DNA of 64,000 nt from Kordiimonas aestuarii. GTDB lineage: Bacteria > Pseudomonadota > Alphaproteobacteria > Sphingomonadales > Kordiimonadaceae. Made by a program: the position numbers and the translations under genes. The stretch spans positions 620,001 to 684,000 of the forward strand of contig NZ_JAOBPP010000021.1 in the NCBI RefSeq assembly GCF_025574465.1. Reading direction: 5' to 3'. Under the pieces are notes generated by a model that saw nothing but the letters and a program-made list of their open reading frames with translations, made no database searches and was not told the origin of the DNA. Below, one piece after another: positions 48,601 through 57,078 of this stretch; position 1 is the stretch's first letter; every line of letters begins with the position of its first letter.

Positions 48601-49485
48601 TGGGTTAGTTGTGTGGTTGGCTGATGCCCAAGCCCGTTCGCCCGTTTCATCGACCCACACTGAGGTAAAGGAGTAGGTCATGTACATCGGGGAGGCGGTC
48701 CAATCAATCGATCCTTCATTGAAGGCAATGATCAAACCCTCTTCTGTTACTATCCATCCTTTCGAGCCACTTGGGTCCATTGCTATATCTTTTAGGTTTA
48801 CATCAGTATCGCTCGATATACTAAGGTTGGCTGTCCAATCTTCCCCGTTAAACTGTAAGAGTGTTCCGGAGTCACCGACAGCCCATCCTTGGGTGCCTTT
48901 TTCATTTAGCCATATAGCGTTGAGGTTGAAGCCCATTCGTCCGCTTATGGGTTGATATTCTCGCCAGGTTTGTCCAGTCAGATGAAGAACTAGGCCATTA
49001 GAACCAACAGCCCAACCTTCAGTGCCGTCCGCGTTTAGCCAAACATCATTTGGAATTCTTTCGTATGAGATAGGTGGTATAAATCTCCATGCTTTGCCAT
49101 CGAACCTAAGCACCTCTCCATTGTGAAGAAAAGCCCAACCAGCTTTCCCGGATTCACTCAGGCACATTGTTGATATGGATGAACTTGCCAGTCCATCACG
49201 ATGCTGCTGTTGCTCCCACATCTTACCGTCGTAGTGCAAAATATTTGACCCACTACTCATGGCCCAGCCATCAGTCCCACTAGAGTTTAACCAAATGGCG
49301 GTTAAGGCTTCTGGCAATGTCCCGGAAGAGGGGTGATGGCGCGAAAAGTGAAGAAATCGCTTCGGCGAAGAAGAGGCAATTTCTAAAAAGTCCTCCGCAG
49401 CAGCTGCCCCATGGTCGGGCAAAGCTAACGCAATCTGGATAGCGGCTAGTAGGCAAAGCTTTAGCGATAGATACTGGCTTCGCAC
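45604..49485 (-). CDS. Transmembrane NACHT/STAND NTPase with periplasmic 14-repeat propeller
   Basis: A 1293-residue protein. Signal peptide (residues 1-30, cleavage near AAAAED). Fourteen repeats of about 45 residues follow (pattern xIWLNxxGTxGWAVGxxGTLLxFxGxxW, residues about 55-690), enough for two seven-bladed propellers. An Ig-like beta domain (about 700-795) and one membrane helix (about 803-828) come next. The cytoplasmic part has Walker A GVSGLGKTALL (about 931-941), Walker B LLLMDGLNED (about 1002-1011) and ILTSQTKP as sensor 1, then helical NACHT-type domains to the end. This order puts the sensor outside and the switch inside. Start is GTG with TAAGGA upstream. Codon use is visibly A+T-richer than in the core genes. 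Confidence 0.85.
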   Translation of the reverse strand: MRSQYLSLKLCLLAAIQIALALPDHGAAAAEDFLEIASSSPKRFLHFSRHHPSSGTLPEALTAIWLNSSGTDGWAMSSGSNILHYDGKMWEQQQHRDGLASSSISTMCLSESGKAGWAFLHNGEVLRFDGKAWRFIPPISYERIPNDVWLNADGTEGWAVGSNGLVLHLTGQTWREYQPISGRMGFNLNAIWLNEKGTQGWAVGDSGTLLQFNGEDWTANLSISSDTDVNLKDIAMDPSGSKGWIVTEEGLIIAFNEGSIDWTASPMYMTYSFTSVWVDETGERAWASANHTTNPKSADYHPFPSAPNGVILYFNGEKWSTYFETPYAIFDLAFSSSFNEGWAVGAEGAIFKFKNDEWSNDFLTQGLPPNDINSAWLDREGKQGWAVADLGTILRLEDGKWTEDLEASQLTKVSLNKLWISKHGSLGWAIGNKGTILHFSDGVWSEADSASLLTESNLLDLWLDEQGTFGWATGENGVFLRYNNGSWARDETASSVTNSTLTDIWLSELGSTGWAFGFLQDSITGDFNPEVLHFSGNQWTKYTNSDLSQRISLGNVIFTPDGSEGWSIGNSLFYYDGKRWEQRNEVEYPYQYLQITAGWLNQAETEIWGVGCGGQLLHYSDHKWVADNFMFKNGESDQLTIYNLSSAYYDLCFFDLKMNQSETEGWALGSKGEVLKITSTMVSAPSLRSTSNDEISELSGTFLLEFAHDVIGTPKVEIWDPQVYGQILVQSDSYRSIAPQGTSSRLFELHFKDPSKSLLNPKRKLQLLVTANLVGPMGAVERFKFIKHFTSNPLSEPSLIGQVISFSLYTTITLLALNTVLVFMATRYAWARYIILHKTGAKLVSLFFGKWVIIDPLIHFIPSVRRALLSDYRKNLPQSAALKKWQEKTYITPDILIATGPKKPANEQPCLTCLSLLDYVKTCDRQAIWCVQGVSGLGKTALLENLTLASLEAGYTPFLISLGNSLPPDREICALMNHIGHLPLIITRTEDLEQANDILAQGRFLLLMDGLNEDPTPENTKEFIRRMSSKNKIILTSQTKPKWDDLDIASITLKPFGKEQISQILPTEFIEAVERAKYLADITALPETVQLLARYIKEHQQLPPSSLSIYESLCSTVAKNNLFLNLEHLAWEKFCSNENYFYPSSKIPEDEICLPLVDSGLLTIRYYGNCKAYLFSHEREHRYLVARFLSRKLPNIVFLELHKDIELNFPHSYWADVCEFLGMIIAHEVCTPEVDRRFYTKYLRQVADFSTAIFTKRLFPQYQRYLNTGLLDRDPSFDAWVTKYFAKTVQSLL

Positions 49486-50067
49486 AGGAGAAGGTCCTTA
49501 AATTCAGAACGCCTTACTTTCCAGAACTCACATGATATTTGGGTTACCATAACTAAGTTAAATAATAGATGACTCTAGATATAATATGTCCGTCGACAGA
49601 ACATTCGAGACAAGTTACCTCCATTGATCATGAGGATTGGTCTCAGATTTGTGTTTTAGCTTAGGCAGCTTGCATTTGGTGAAGCAAGCGCTTTTTACCT
49701 GATGGTGTCTTCTTTGATTTTTCTCCTCTTATTCAGAATGGCTTGTCCCCTATAGCCACCGTCGAGTTGCTAGGCACCATAATACTCTCATATTTCTAAG
49801 AACAACGCCTAGTATTAAAACAACAACCTTATAATTTTCTTCTGATGGCAAAACAATGAGGCATATGGCGGTCCTTGTCCTCGTCGTGTAAATGGGTGCA
49901 GCAAGCTTAAATAGCTAAGTGCTAGCAGGGTCTCACGGGCGCGATTCAAACAATCCACGAGCAAGTTCAAGTGTCCAATTAATACAAAACACTTCGTTGT
50001 ATTTTTATGCTCGCGGCGTAGCCGACATCTGTTTATTTATCTCGCTAGCTCAGGTGCCGTGCGGCGG
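49486..50067. other. 582-base intergenic region with possible transposase debris
   Basis: No supported gene. On the minus strand near 49,690-49,770 a short stretch reads LDGGYRGQAILNKRRKIKEDTIR between stops, reminiscent of the GYRG segment of IS5-like transposases; it may be a decayed IS fragment, but the match is short. The promoter of the NACHT gene should lie just right of 49,485. Confidence 0.35.
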
Positions 50068-50847
50068 TCACTCCATCCGCGGTTCTAGCGTCGGGCAAAA
50101 GATTCTCTCAATTCTCAAGGCCAGTCTCTGTTCCAGATCATCCGAAAATGACTGCATACAGGCTTTGAGCGAGTTAGTGCTAGTTAACCGAATACCCGGC
50201 GCGCCAGTAACGTCTAAGGCGTTATGGGAACGCTCTACATAGCTACCCAAGATCGAAATGGGATTTGTGCCATAAGTTCCAATGGAATTCGCCGCTTCGT
50301 ACACGGAAGCACCATATATATTGACTGTATTTATCTGGCTTGAGATTTGGCCTTCAGTTTCATCACAAAGATTCACAGAGATTGTAACATGCCCCGTCCA
50401 GCCCCCGGCGCCGCCCTCTGGCGAGAAGCCTGGATTTAAGGTTACATCCCTCCCGCCTATAATGACGCTCAAATCGGCAGGATGGTGTTTTTGCAGATGA
50501 GCCTTCCAAGTATGCCTTTTCACTGCCCCGGGGCAGTCGAACCAATAACCAAGCAACTGGCCAGATGCAACAAACTGCTCTCCTCTGTCCATTTCGAGTA
50601 TTATTACTTCGTTCCGTGGATAGGTTGGTGGTTGGCGGTCGATGCAGCGCTCGAAAGTTGCGTACGGATTGGACGTTGCGTCTGCTGGTGTCTCTGCCGC
50701 TGGGCTGCAGACGGCGGGCACGGTCTGTCGGTCTTCGGCACCGGCTGGTACACTGAGGTAACATATCCCAAGTCCCAGTATGGCTGAAAGTAGATAACCT
50801 GCGTTAGAACGATGTACGGTGGGTACCAATCTAGAAGCGTGGGTCAT
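50068..50847 (-). CDS. Secreted hypothetical protein, partner of the M23 peptidase gene
   Basis: A 259-residue exported protein. The signal peptide core is YLLSAILGLGICYLSV with cleavage near AGA-ED. The mature part has several Cys residues and beta-rich segments (VTISVNLCDETEGQISSQINTVNIYG). No family recognised. It starts 12 bases after the M23 gene stop, so it is the second gene of that operon. An adaptor or immunity role is possible; there is no direct evidence. Confidence 0.65.
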   Translation of the reverse strand: MTHASRLVPTVHRSNAGYLLSAILGLGICYLSVPAGAEDRQTVPAVCSPAAETPADATSNPYATFERCIDRQPPTYPRNEVIILEMDRGEQFVASGQLLGYWFDCPGAVKRHTWKAHLQKHHPADLSVIIGGRDVTLNPGFSPEGGAGGWTGHVTISVNLCDETEGQISSQINTVNIYGASVYEAANSIGTYGTNPISILGSYVERSHNALDVTGAPGIRLTSTNSLKACMQSFSDDLEQRLALRIERIFCPTLEPRME

Positions 50848-50859
50848 TGAATTTGCCTT

Positions 50860-53800
50860 TCAGTTCCCTTTATTTGAAATCGCTGACGATAGCATCCAGA
50901 ACTGGTCGAGTGATCTGTGCGTATGATCGCTAAAACGAAAATTTCCCATTTCAAGATGGTACGCTGTTGGCAGTCCAACCCAACAAGAGTCCGAGTCTGA
51001 TTGAACTTCCAGCGGTTTACATTCGGTCCAAAGCTTAACCTTCCAATCAAACTTTCTAACCATCGCTTCATCGGTCGTGATCGTGTCAAGCCAGTCAGGA
51101 AGCAGCGATTTTAGCTGTGACTCTGGATGGCCAGTTTGAGGCACATATACGGCCCAGCGATAGAGTTGGGTGGGCTTCCCAAGTTCATTCAGGCGTCTGG
51201 CCACCAGAAATCGACCAAAATTTTCGCGGAGGATGTTGTTCTTGGTCAGCAGATAGCGAGCAAGACCCTTTGCTTTGGACTCAGTTTCGAGCTTGCAGGC
51301 GGTCTCCAGCCTTTGGAGCAATGCCACGTCGCACTGCGGCCCCGTGTCTTCGTTAAGGGCACGGTACAGGAAGGGCAGCAGTAGATCGCCATCGGCTAGC
51401 ACTGCCTGGCCTAAACCGATCTGAGTTGCGAACAAGGCAGCATCGATCATGTCCGTCAGCTTTTCTTTTGTCGGATCAATTTTTTCGGCGTCCTGATAAT
51501 CAGGCTTCACAATCCCGATATACTCTCGAAGCAAGGTCTCAACCTCTAAGGCCGTACCAGTAGCGAACTGGAGATAAGCTAGGTCGACTGGACGCCGGGC
51601 TTCCTGCATGAGCGTGCGCACGCGAGCATCACGCTCTCTGCGCTTCCGGCTATTGTGTTTTGGAGGACCGGATGCCTCGACATTGAAGTCTAGTTGGGCG
51701 CCGTTGTCGGTCAGCCAGCGATACTTTTCTTCGAGAGTGGTGAACGACGCCGCAGGGTAGCCTAGGGCCATAACCAGTTTTACGAAGAAGCGCTCTTGCT
51801 TTCTCCACTGTCTGAGAATGATGTCACGGTTGCAGTCCGTTTCGAACTGAACGATATAGATGAGGCAATAAGAATCTGTGAGGCTTTCCATCACCTCCCG
51901 AGCCTTCGAACTCATATGGCCCTGCGGACGTTCTTGGAGTTCAAGTTCAGCCCAGTCTGGGCCTCTTAGCGCGACGGATAGGCCTGTGGATTCGCTGGCG
52001 ACTTGGAAGATGCGCCCAATCACATCAAGGCACTCATCGATTCTTCTGCGGGAAATCTTCTTTTTAATAAGGTGCTCCCGAAAAATATCGATATTTAAAT
52101 CTTTCTCACTCGCCGATGTGTTTTTGCTGGCCAGCTCCCGCCTTCGGTCAGACACCTCCATTTCGATCTCGGCGCCTGTCCGGACGATCGCTATACAATT
52201 GCCAAAGCCGACTTTTTGCTGATCTCGAATATCTTTGTGAATAAGGGCCAACATTTGTTCCAGAGCGTTGAACCGTTCATCGACGTCAACCCGGAACGCG
52301 GCAAGCATGACCTTGAGTTCGTCCAGTCGGCCCAGAATTTCCTCTTGGTTCTCTAGGACTTTATCGAGCTTCTCATCGATCTTATCGAGCTTTTCGCTTA
52401 GAGCTCTCAAAGCTGCCAGCATTGCGGTGTTTTCGGACGAACCACCACCGAGCCCCCCGCCACTGAACAAGCTCGAGCCCATGCTAATCGCGTTTAGCGC
52501 CATGACTGGATTTACACCGCCGGAGAAAGCCAAACCTACGACATTGGCCAGCTCAATCCCTCTGTTGACTTGTGAAACCTGATGCATGACATCATCTGAA
52601 ATCGGGACGCCCTCACCCTTTAAAATAGTCAACATGGCGCTGGTTTGGGCAGCTAAGTCGGTGGCTTTGGAGAAGACTTGGTGATTGCTTTTCAGTATCT
52701 GCTCGAAAGATTCGCTATTGTCAATTAAGGCCTTACCAACGTCCACAACCCGCCCCAATGCTGTCGCCTCGTATTGAATGAATGTCTCAAGGAGTTGCTC
52801 TTGAAGGTCGTGAGCCGTGATCTCTGATGCAAGTGCATCGGTGAAAAGGCTCACAAGATCGCCACGGGCAATATGATCCAGGAATGCGAGTTGGCCGTCG
52901 GCAGTCAAGCTGTGAAGGAGCTTATTGGCCTTCTTGTCCTTCATTAGGCTCTCAAGTGCGCCGATCTTGAGCCCATTCAATGCGGCTTCGTCGACAATCT
53001 TCATCAGGTTGCGTACTGACGCGTCCTCCATGTTTAACTCACTGGATTCAGGATCGCTGAGTTTACTTACGACTGTAGCACAGGCCTCTCCGTGTCCTTT
53101 AATCCGACAGGCGCGCGCCAGATCAGCCAACAGACTAACACTTGCGCCGCCCAGCCTGGTGCTGAGGGTAATCGCCGACCGCATGCCGCCCCCAGGCAAT
53201 TCCTCAAGTGTGGGCCGTTCATAAAAGTCGCGGACTAGTACCGTTGCCAGCGGCTGCGATTCGATCCCGTCCCTGGCGGTTGTCTTAGCACCCCCGAGCA
53301 TTTTTTTGAGCGGTCCGGGCGCGTCAGGCGGATTAGAGTCATCCCATTCGAGAGGTGGGCAGCCCTTTGGATTGGTCAGGGAGGGGTCGACTGGCTGAAT
53401 CTCGTAATAGCGATTCAGAAATTTCTTCTGAGGATCTGCTACATGTTCCCCGAACCGTTCCATACCACCGAATATACTCTTATATTCAGCCGTACTGGAA
53501 CGGCCAGGGACGTGAAAGAGCAATTCAAAATGGACGTGGACCTCAACCATGCGGCAGTACGTCGGGTTCTTTGCACCTCCTTTAACCGAACGTCTCACGT
53601 TACCGGTAGGGTTGGCAAACATGGTAAAACCGTCAACTTCTCCCTTGAACTCCGGTCCAAAAAAAATGCCATATCCGACTTCATTCCCGGCAGCAATCCG
53701 ATCACCGACCTTCCAGACTTTGGTCTGATAACCATTCGAGCCTTGGATAACCGCAAGATGTGTGTAGGCGGTGTAGCAGCCGTTTTGATGATCTATAAGC

Positions 53801-54147
53801 ACCAAGTTGCCGTAGCTACTCTTCACGCCGGGAGCTCCATTATACCGGGCATAGGCAATCCTACCGTCTGCGACGGCTCGCACTGCGTAAGCTCCTTGAT
53901 CCCGGTACATGGCCCGCCAAAATAGGTCCACGCCAGTGTGCGGCTTCCCGTTTCTTGATGTGCCAAATTCTCCGACTTCACCACGAATAGCCACAAAGCG
54001 ATCTGATTTTTTTTCGACATGCAGAGGACCGATTGGTGGAGACTGGTAAGAGAGCCAGTCTTCGCAGGCTTCTTTCATATTATGACTGGGTTGGCCTTGC
54101 ATACCCATGCAAAGCAACGCAGCGGAAATTAAGGCACTGAATTTCAT
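50860..54147 (-). CDS. Secreted M23 (LytM) peptidase fused to a large helical/coiled-coil region
   Basis: A 1095-residue exported protein. Signal peptide MKFSALISAALLCMGMQG. The M23 metallopeptidase domain (about 40-215) has zinc ligands His70 and Asp74 (HTGVD), His130 (YTHL) and the HVH motif with His206, so it should be active on peptidoglycan peptides. A long helical region follows with a hydrophobic stretch (about 535-565, LANVVGLAFSGGVNPVMALNAI) and a Gly-rich turn. A strong coiled coil comes next (about 585-660, LSEKLDKIDEKLDKVLENQEEIL). The last 400 residues are helical and unrecognised. The ATG at 54,147 has GGGGGA upstream; 11 upstream residues in frame are unlikely. The secreted partner gene follows after 12 bases. 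Confidence 0.8.
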   Translation of the reverse strand: MKFSALISAALLCMGMQGQPSHNMKEACEDWLSYQSPPIGPLHVEKKSDRFVAIRGEVGEFGTSRNGKPHTGVDLFWRAMYRDQGAYAVRAVADGRIAYARYNGAPGVKSSYGNLVLIDHQNGCYTAYTHLAVIQGSNGYQTKVWKVGDRIAAGNEVGYGIFFGPEFKGEVDGFTMFANPTGNVRRSVKGGAKNPTYCRMVEVHVHFELLFHVPGRSSTAEYKSIFGGMERFGEHVADPQKKFLNRYYEIQPVDPSLTNPKGCPPLEWDDSNPPDAPGPLKKMLGGAKTTARDGIESQPLATVLVRDFYERPTLEELPGGGMRSAITLSTRLGGASVSLLADLARACRIKGHGEACATVVSKLSDPESSELNMEDASVRNLMKIVDEAALNGLKIGALESLMKDKKANKLLHSLTADGQLAFLDHIARGDLVSLFTDALASEITAHDLQEQLLETFIQYEATALGRVVDVGKALIDNSESFEQILKSNHQVFSKATDLAAQTSAMLTILKGEGVPISDDVMHQVSQVNRGIELANVVGLAFSGGVNPVMALNAISMGSSLFSGGGLGGGSSENTAMLAALRALSEKLDKIDEKLDKVLENQEEILGRLDELKVMLAAFRVDVDERFNALEQMLALIHKDIRDQQKVGFGNCIAIVRTGAEIEMEVSDRRRELASKNTSASEKDLNIDIFREHLIKKKISRRRIDECLDVIGRIFQVASESTGLSVALRGPDWAELELQERPQGHMSSKAREVMESLTDSYCLIYIVQFETDCNRDIILRQWRKQERFFVKLVMALGYPAASFTTLEEKYRWLTDNGAQLDFNVEASGPPKHNSRKRRERDARVRTLMQEARRPVDLAYLQFATGTALEVETLLREYIGIVKPDYQDAEKIDPTKEKLTDMIDAALFATQIGLGQAVLADGDLLLPFLYRALNEDTGPQCDVALLQRLETACKLETESKAKGLARYLLTKNNILRENFGRFLVARRLNELGKPTQLYRWAVYVPQTGHPESQLKSLLPDWLDTITTDEAMVRKFDWKVKLWTECKPLEVQSDSDSCWVGLPTAYHLEMGNFRFSDHTHRSLDQFWMLSSAISNKGN

Positions 54148-54645
54148 AAAGCAGTCCCCCGTTGTTGGTCGTTGTGGCAATGGCCTCCCAACGGCCGCAG
54201 TTGCTTACTCCTCGATACGAACGATTATTCTCTGAAGTCGACGATCAGCCCTGCCTACGGATGTTCAGAGCTCGAGACATTATAAGCCTGTCCCAACTGC
54301 ATGAACTCCCCAGATGACATACTCGGAGACACTCTGGTGGCCGTCATCTTGAGTGCGCCCCTTAATAGCAACAAAGTTTTTCTACTAGAAGGAGTGCATG
54401 GCGGTGCTCCGCAAAACAATTATGCCACTTAAGCTGTTATTTTTCTATTTAATTGTGTTCCTTTGCTACTATTGGTGAGGACGTCGCTTTGGTAATCCAA
54501 GGGGCTCGTCCTAGGTGATAAACGGAGCGACAGCCCAGGTTGTCCGCCGTGCAACGTGTCGGCAGTTTCAGCAAGATGCTTCCATGAGGGGATACAGTTT
54601 GGCAAAGGGATGTGTTTGGCAGTGACCAGTCAAAGGATGCGCTTA
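54148..54645. other. Intergenic region between M23 and HXS operons
   Basis: About 500 bases with no supported gene. It should hold the promoter of the M23 operon near its left end. A+T-rich tracts occur around 54,410-54,480. Confidence 0.4.
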
Positions 54646-54674
54646 AGAATAGGCTTGGCCGCCAAACCTATTCT
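54646..54674 (-). terminator. Putative terminator / inverted repeat at the end of the HXS operon
   Basis: 13-base arms (AGAATAGGCTTGG / CCAAACCTATTCT, one mismatch) around a 3-base loop. The stop codon of the MauG-like gene lies inside one arm. On the minus strand the hairpin is followed by TAAGC, so the T-run is weak; it may be a terminator or an mRNA-stabilising hairpin. Confidence 0.5.
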
Positions 54675-55930
54675 CCACAAAAGTTCGTTGATACAGGTTC
54701 ACAAAAACTCAACGACTTAAGAAAGGCAACAAGATCTATAATTTCTTCATCTGACAGAGTGATCGGTTCAAGAGCTTCGTCAGACCAGGCAAGAAGGCGC
54801 CCGTAGAATTCCTGTCGTGCACCAGAATTCATGTTTTGCGTTTGCTGTAGCACCAATGGATCAAGGTGCGCCGCAATTACTTCTTGCAAAAGTGGAAGCG
54901 AGCCGGAGTGAGTATAGGGCGCTGTGTGTTGGACGTTATACAGGGGAGGCGTTCGGAACTTATACCTATCGGCTGGTGCAAAGGTGACGTTGTATCGTCC
55001 ATAGTCTACGCCGAACCCGTTCTTACCAAACCCTAACTGAGGCGTTGGTATCGCATGGAAATCTAGATCTGAAAAGAAGGGGCCGTTGTGGCACATTGAA
55101 CACTGGCCTTTTCCGTAGAAAATAAGGCCGCCAGCAATTGCATCTTCTGAAAGCTCTCCCTGCCCGAATACAAAACGATGGAAGTCTGTTTCTCGAATGC
55201 GGAATTCCGCCCTGATAAAGGCAGCAATTGCCATGGCGGCGTCTTCAAAGCTCAGCTCTTCTGGGTCCTTGTTCAGGCTGTGGGCTAACTCTTTTGCAAC
55301 GGATTTGTCCTCCCGAATTCTCCCTGCCAAAAGTTGGTAGATTGCCTCGGCACTCTCGGTAGTCTCTGTTTCATAAGCCAGGACGTCAGCCTGTAGATCA
55401 TCGAGCATTTCTCTGAACTCGACGGGTGGCAAGTGAACGGCAACAACTAACGGATCGTCAGATGGAGACACAGTGCCAAACTGACTGACAATGACGCCCG
55501 ACGATGTCTTTCTCTCAACTTTGCCATCCCAAAAGAATGTATCGAAGCCAACACTACCGCGCCCCCACAATGGCAATGTGTTTCTGGGAACAATAGCTCC
55601 CCCGCTCGTCAGCCGAGAAATGCCTTCCCCTTGGCCCCTGACGCCAATAGCATTGGGCAGTCCATCGGCCGATGAAAACTGCGGAAGATGGCAACTGCGG
55701 CAGGAAACTTTCGAATTCAGGCTGAGATACTCTGCTTCAAACAGTTTTTGACCAGCCGCAGCGAGTCCGGGATCGACCGCTGGCGTGAGAGCTTCTACTG
55801 GGGTGAGCCCTGACTCGATTGCGCGGTCCTTTAATATGCGCTCCCGGAGTGTGTCCTGGCTTGCATGGTTGTCGTATGAACAGAACACGACCAACGAGGC
55901 TATAACTCTGACCCTAGTACCGAAATTCAT
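54668..55930 (-). CDS. Di-heme MauG-like / cytochrome c peroxidase-family protein of the HXS locus
   Basis: A 420-residue exported di-heme protein. An N-terminal signal segment precedes two heme c sites: CRSCH (residues 77-81) and CSMCH (about 277-281). The fold motifs of the bacterial peroxidase/MauG family are present (NTLPLWGRGSVGFDTFFWDGK and FRTPPLYNVQHTAPYTHSGSL). MauG enzymes oxidise protein residues, for example to form tryptophan tryptophylquinone. Di-heme proteins of this type accompany His-Xaa-Ser systems. It overlaps the preceding small gene by 17 bases, which makes it the last gene of the locus. It probably oxidises a radical-SAM-modified product in the periplasm (inference). Confidence 0.85.
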   Translation of the reverse strand: MNFGTRVRVIASLVVFCSYDNHASQDTLRERILKDRAIESGLTPVEALTPAVDPGLAAAGQKLFEAEYLSLNSKVSCRSCHLPQFSSADGLPNAIGVRGQGEGISRLTSGGAIVPRNTLPLWGRGSVGFDTFFWDGKVERKTSSGVIVSQFGTVSPSDDPLVVAVHLPPVEFREMLDDLQADVLAYETETTESAEAIYQLLAGRIREDKSVAKELAHSLNKDPEELSFEDAAMAIAAFIRAEFRIRETDFHRFVFGQGELSEDAIAGGLIFYGKGQCSMCHNGPFFSDLDFHAIPTPQLGFGKNGFGVDYGRYNVTFAPADRYKFRTPPLYNVQHTAPYTHSGSLPLLQEVIAAHLDPLVLQQTQNMNSGARQEFYGRLLAWSDEALEPITLSDEEIIDLVAFLKSLSFCEPVSTNFCGE

Positions 55931-56309
55931 GTTCTTTCACCACATCAAGAAGGTCCTGGCCCCGTTCCTCGAAGGCGACAAGGCGCATGCGTGATAGGTC
56001 TTCCGCATTGAGCCCGAACTGCATCAGTCGCTTTTGATAGAGGTCGTAGTCTTGACAGCTCAATAGGCCGACCTCTGCAGCGCGCAGCTTCTCGAGTTTC
56101 TGATCGGACGCATTTTCAGCAAAAGCGAGTTTGGCAACCAAGTGAGTGCGCATGGAGTGATCGCAATCATACATAAGCTTTGAGTATGTATCTTGCGTAA
56201 CGCCACTCAGCAGTATTCGGTAGGCTGGCTGCACGCCCACACCAAGGGCAATGCCAAGCGCCAGAAATGCAGCAGCGGCAGACTTAGGATGCGCGGATAC
56301 GAAGTGCAT
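55914..56309 (-). CDS. Small membrane-anchored protein of the HXS locus
   Basis: A 131-residue protein with one N-terminal hydrophobic helix (residues 11-34, SAAAAFLALGIALGVGVQPAYRILL) and a helical periplasmic part (SKLMYDCDHSMRTHLVAKLAFAENA ... LSCQDYDLYQKRLMQFGL). Two Cys residues (49 and 84) could pair. It overlaps hxsA by 26 bases and the MauG-like gene by 17. A small protein of this kind is a recurrent member of His-Xaa-Ser loci; its function is unknown. Confidence 0.75.
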   Translation of the reverse strand: MHFVSAHPKSAAAAFLALGIALGVGVQPAYRILLSGVTQDTYSKLMYDCDHSMRTHLVAKLAFAENASDQKLEKLRAAEVGLLSCQDYDLYQKRLMQFGLNAEDLSRMRLVAFEERGQDLLDVVKEHEFRY

Positions 56310-57078
56310 CTAGTGTCCTGCTATCAAGTATACCTGACGGTATGATGTCAAAATCCTCTTGGAACTGCTTAATGGCTGCCTGTGTTTGGACTCCCAACAC
56401 CCCGTCGATGACTCCCTTGTAGTAGCCATACAAAAACAGGACGACCTGGACTTCTTGTACAATGTGCCTAAATTTTGCGGAGTTGCCGGGTAGTTGCTTA
56501 AGATATCCTCCTTTGTCGAATATCAGGGACAGCCGGATGTCCATGGCGCGTAGCAGCTTTTCCGTTATACGCCCCGTAACTGGCAAGCCGTGGGCTTTTT
56601 CAAATTTGCCAATTGCTGCCTGCGTTTCTGGACCAGGAAGCCCGTCTATATCTCCGGTGTAGAACTTATCCACCCAAAGCCGGGCCTGAACCTTTTGCAC
56701 TACTTCGATATGGTCTTCGAAATCCTGCTTTTCCTGTCTTAAGGCCACGTAGGGAGAGGAAGGCAGTACCGATTGGTCCGGCGTGCTATTCTCATTTCGG
56801 GAAGGCGCTGCAGGTGGCGTATAGACGGGCCTAGATCCGCCAGAACTCGACCGATGTGACCGGTGGCTAGAATGCGAACGGTGACTGGAATGAGACCGGT
56901 GCATGGCCAGAGTATAAACATGGTCCAGCCGCATGACGTCTGCCAGAACTGGCTCCTGATCTTGGCCTGATGGATCTTCCAGCAGAAGGGCTTGTGGGGC
57001 GTCTGTCGATGCTGTATGTGTGCCAATCGTACCGATACCTAGCATAGCCCAGGTTTTTCTGTAGCGTGTGGATTTCAT
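56284..57078 (-). CDS. hxsA: His-Xaa-Ser repeat protein HxsA with two peptidoglycan-binding domains
   Basis: A 264-residue protein, the likely substrate of the radical SAM maturases. After a leader-like N-terminus comes a block of six consecutive His-Xaa-Ser triplets (residues 60-77; His at 60, 63, 66, 69, 72 and 75). A Pro/Ser linker follows, then two peptidoglycan-binding type 1 domains (about 125-175, GDIDGLPGPETQAAIGKFEKAHG; and 205-255, GVIDGVLGVQTQAAIKQFQ). The modified region would therefore be held at the cell wall. The ATG at 57,078 overlaps the hxsC stop (ATGA) and has AGGAGA upstream. The repeat-coding DNA is itself repetitive. Confidence 0.9.
   Translation of the reverse strand: MKSTRYRKTWAMLGIGTIGTHTASTDAPQALLLEDPSGQDQEPVLADVMRLDHVYTLAMHRSHSSHRSHSSHRSHRSSSGGSRPVYTPPAAPSRNENSTPDQSVLPSSPYVALRQEKQDFEDHIEVVQKVQARLWVDKFYTGDIDGLPGPETQAAIGKFEKAHGLPVTGRITEKLLRAMDIRLSLIFDKGGYLKQLPGNSAKFRHIVQEVQVVLFLYGYYKGVIDGVLGVQTQAAIKQFQEDFDIIPSGILDSRTLDALRIRAS

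Noticed and set aside
49690..49770. Possible IS5-like transposase fragment on the minus strand
   Set aside because: Only a short GYRG-type segment between stops; too weak to call as a mobile element.
56845..56905. Repetitive DNA near 56.9 kb as a CRISPR-like array
   Set aside because: The repeats are codons of the His-Xaa-Ser block of hxsA; there are no spacers.
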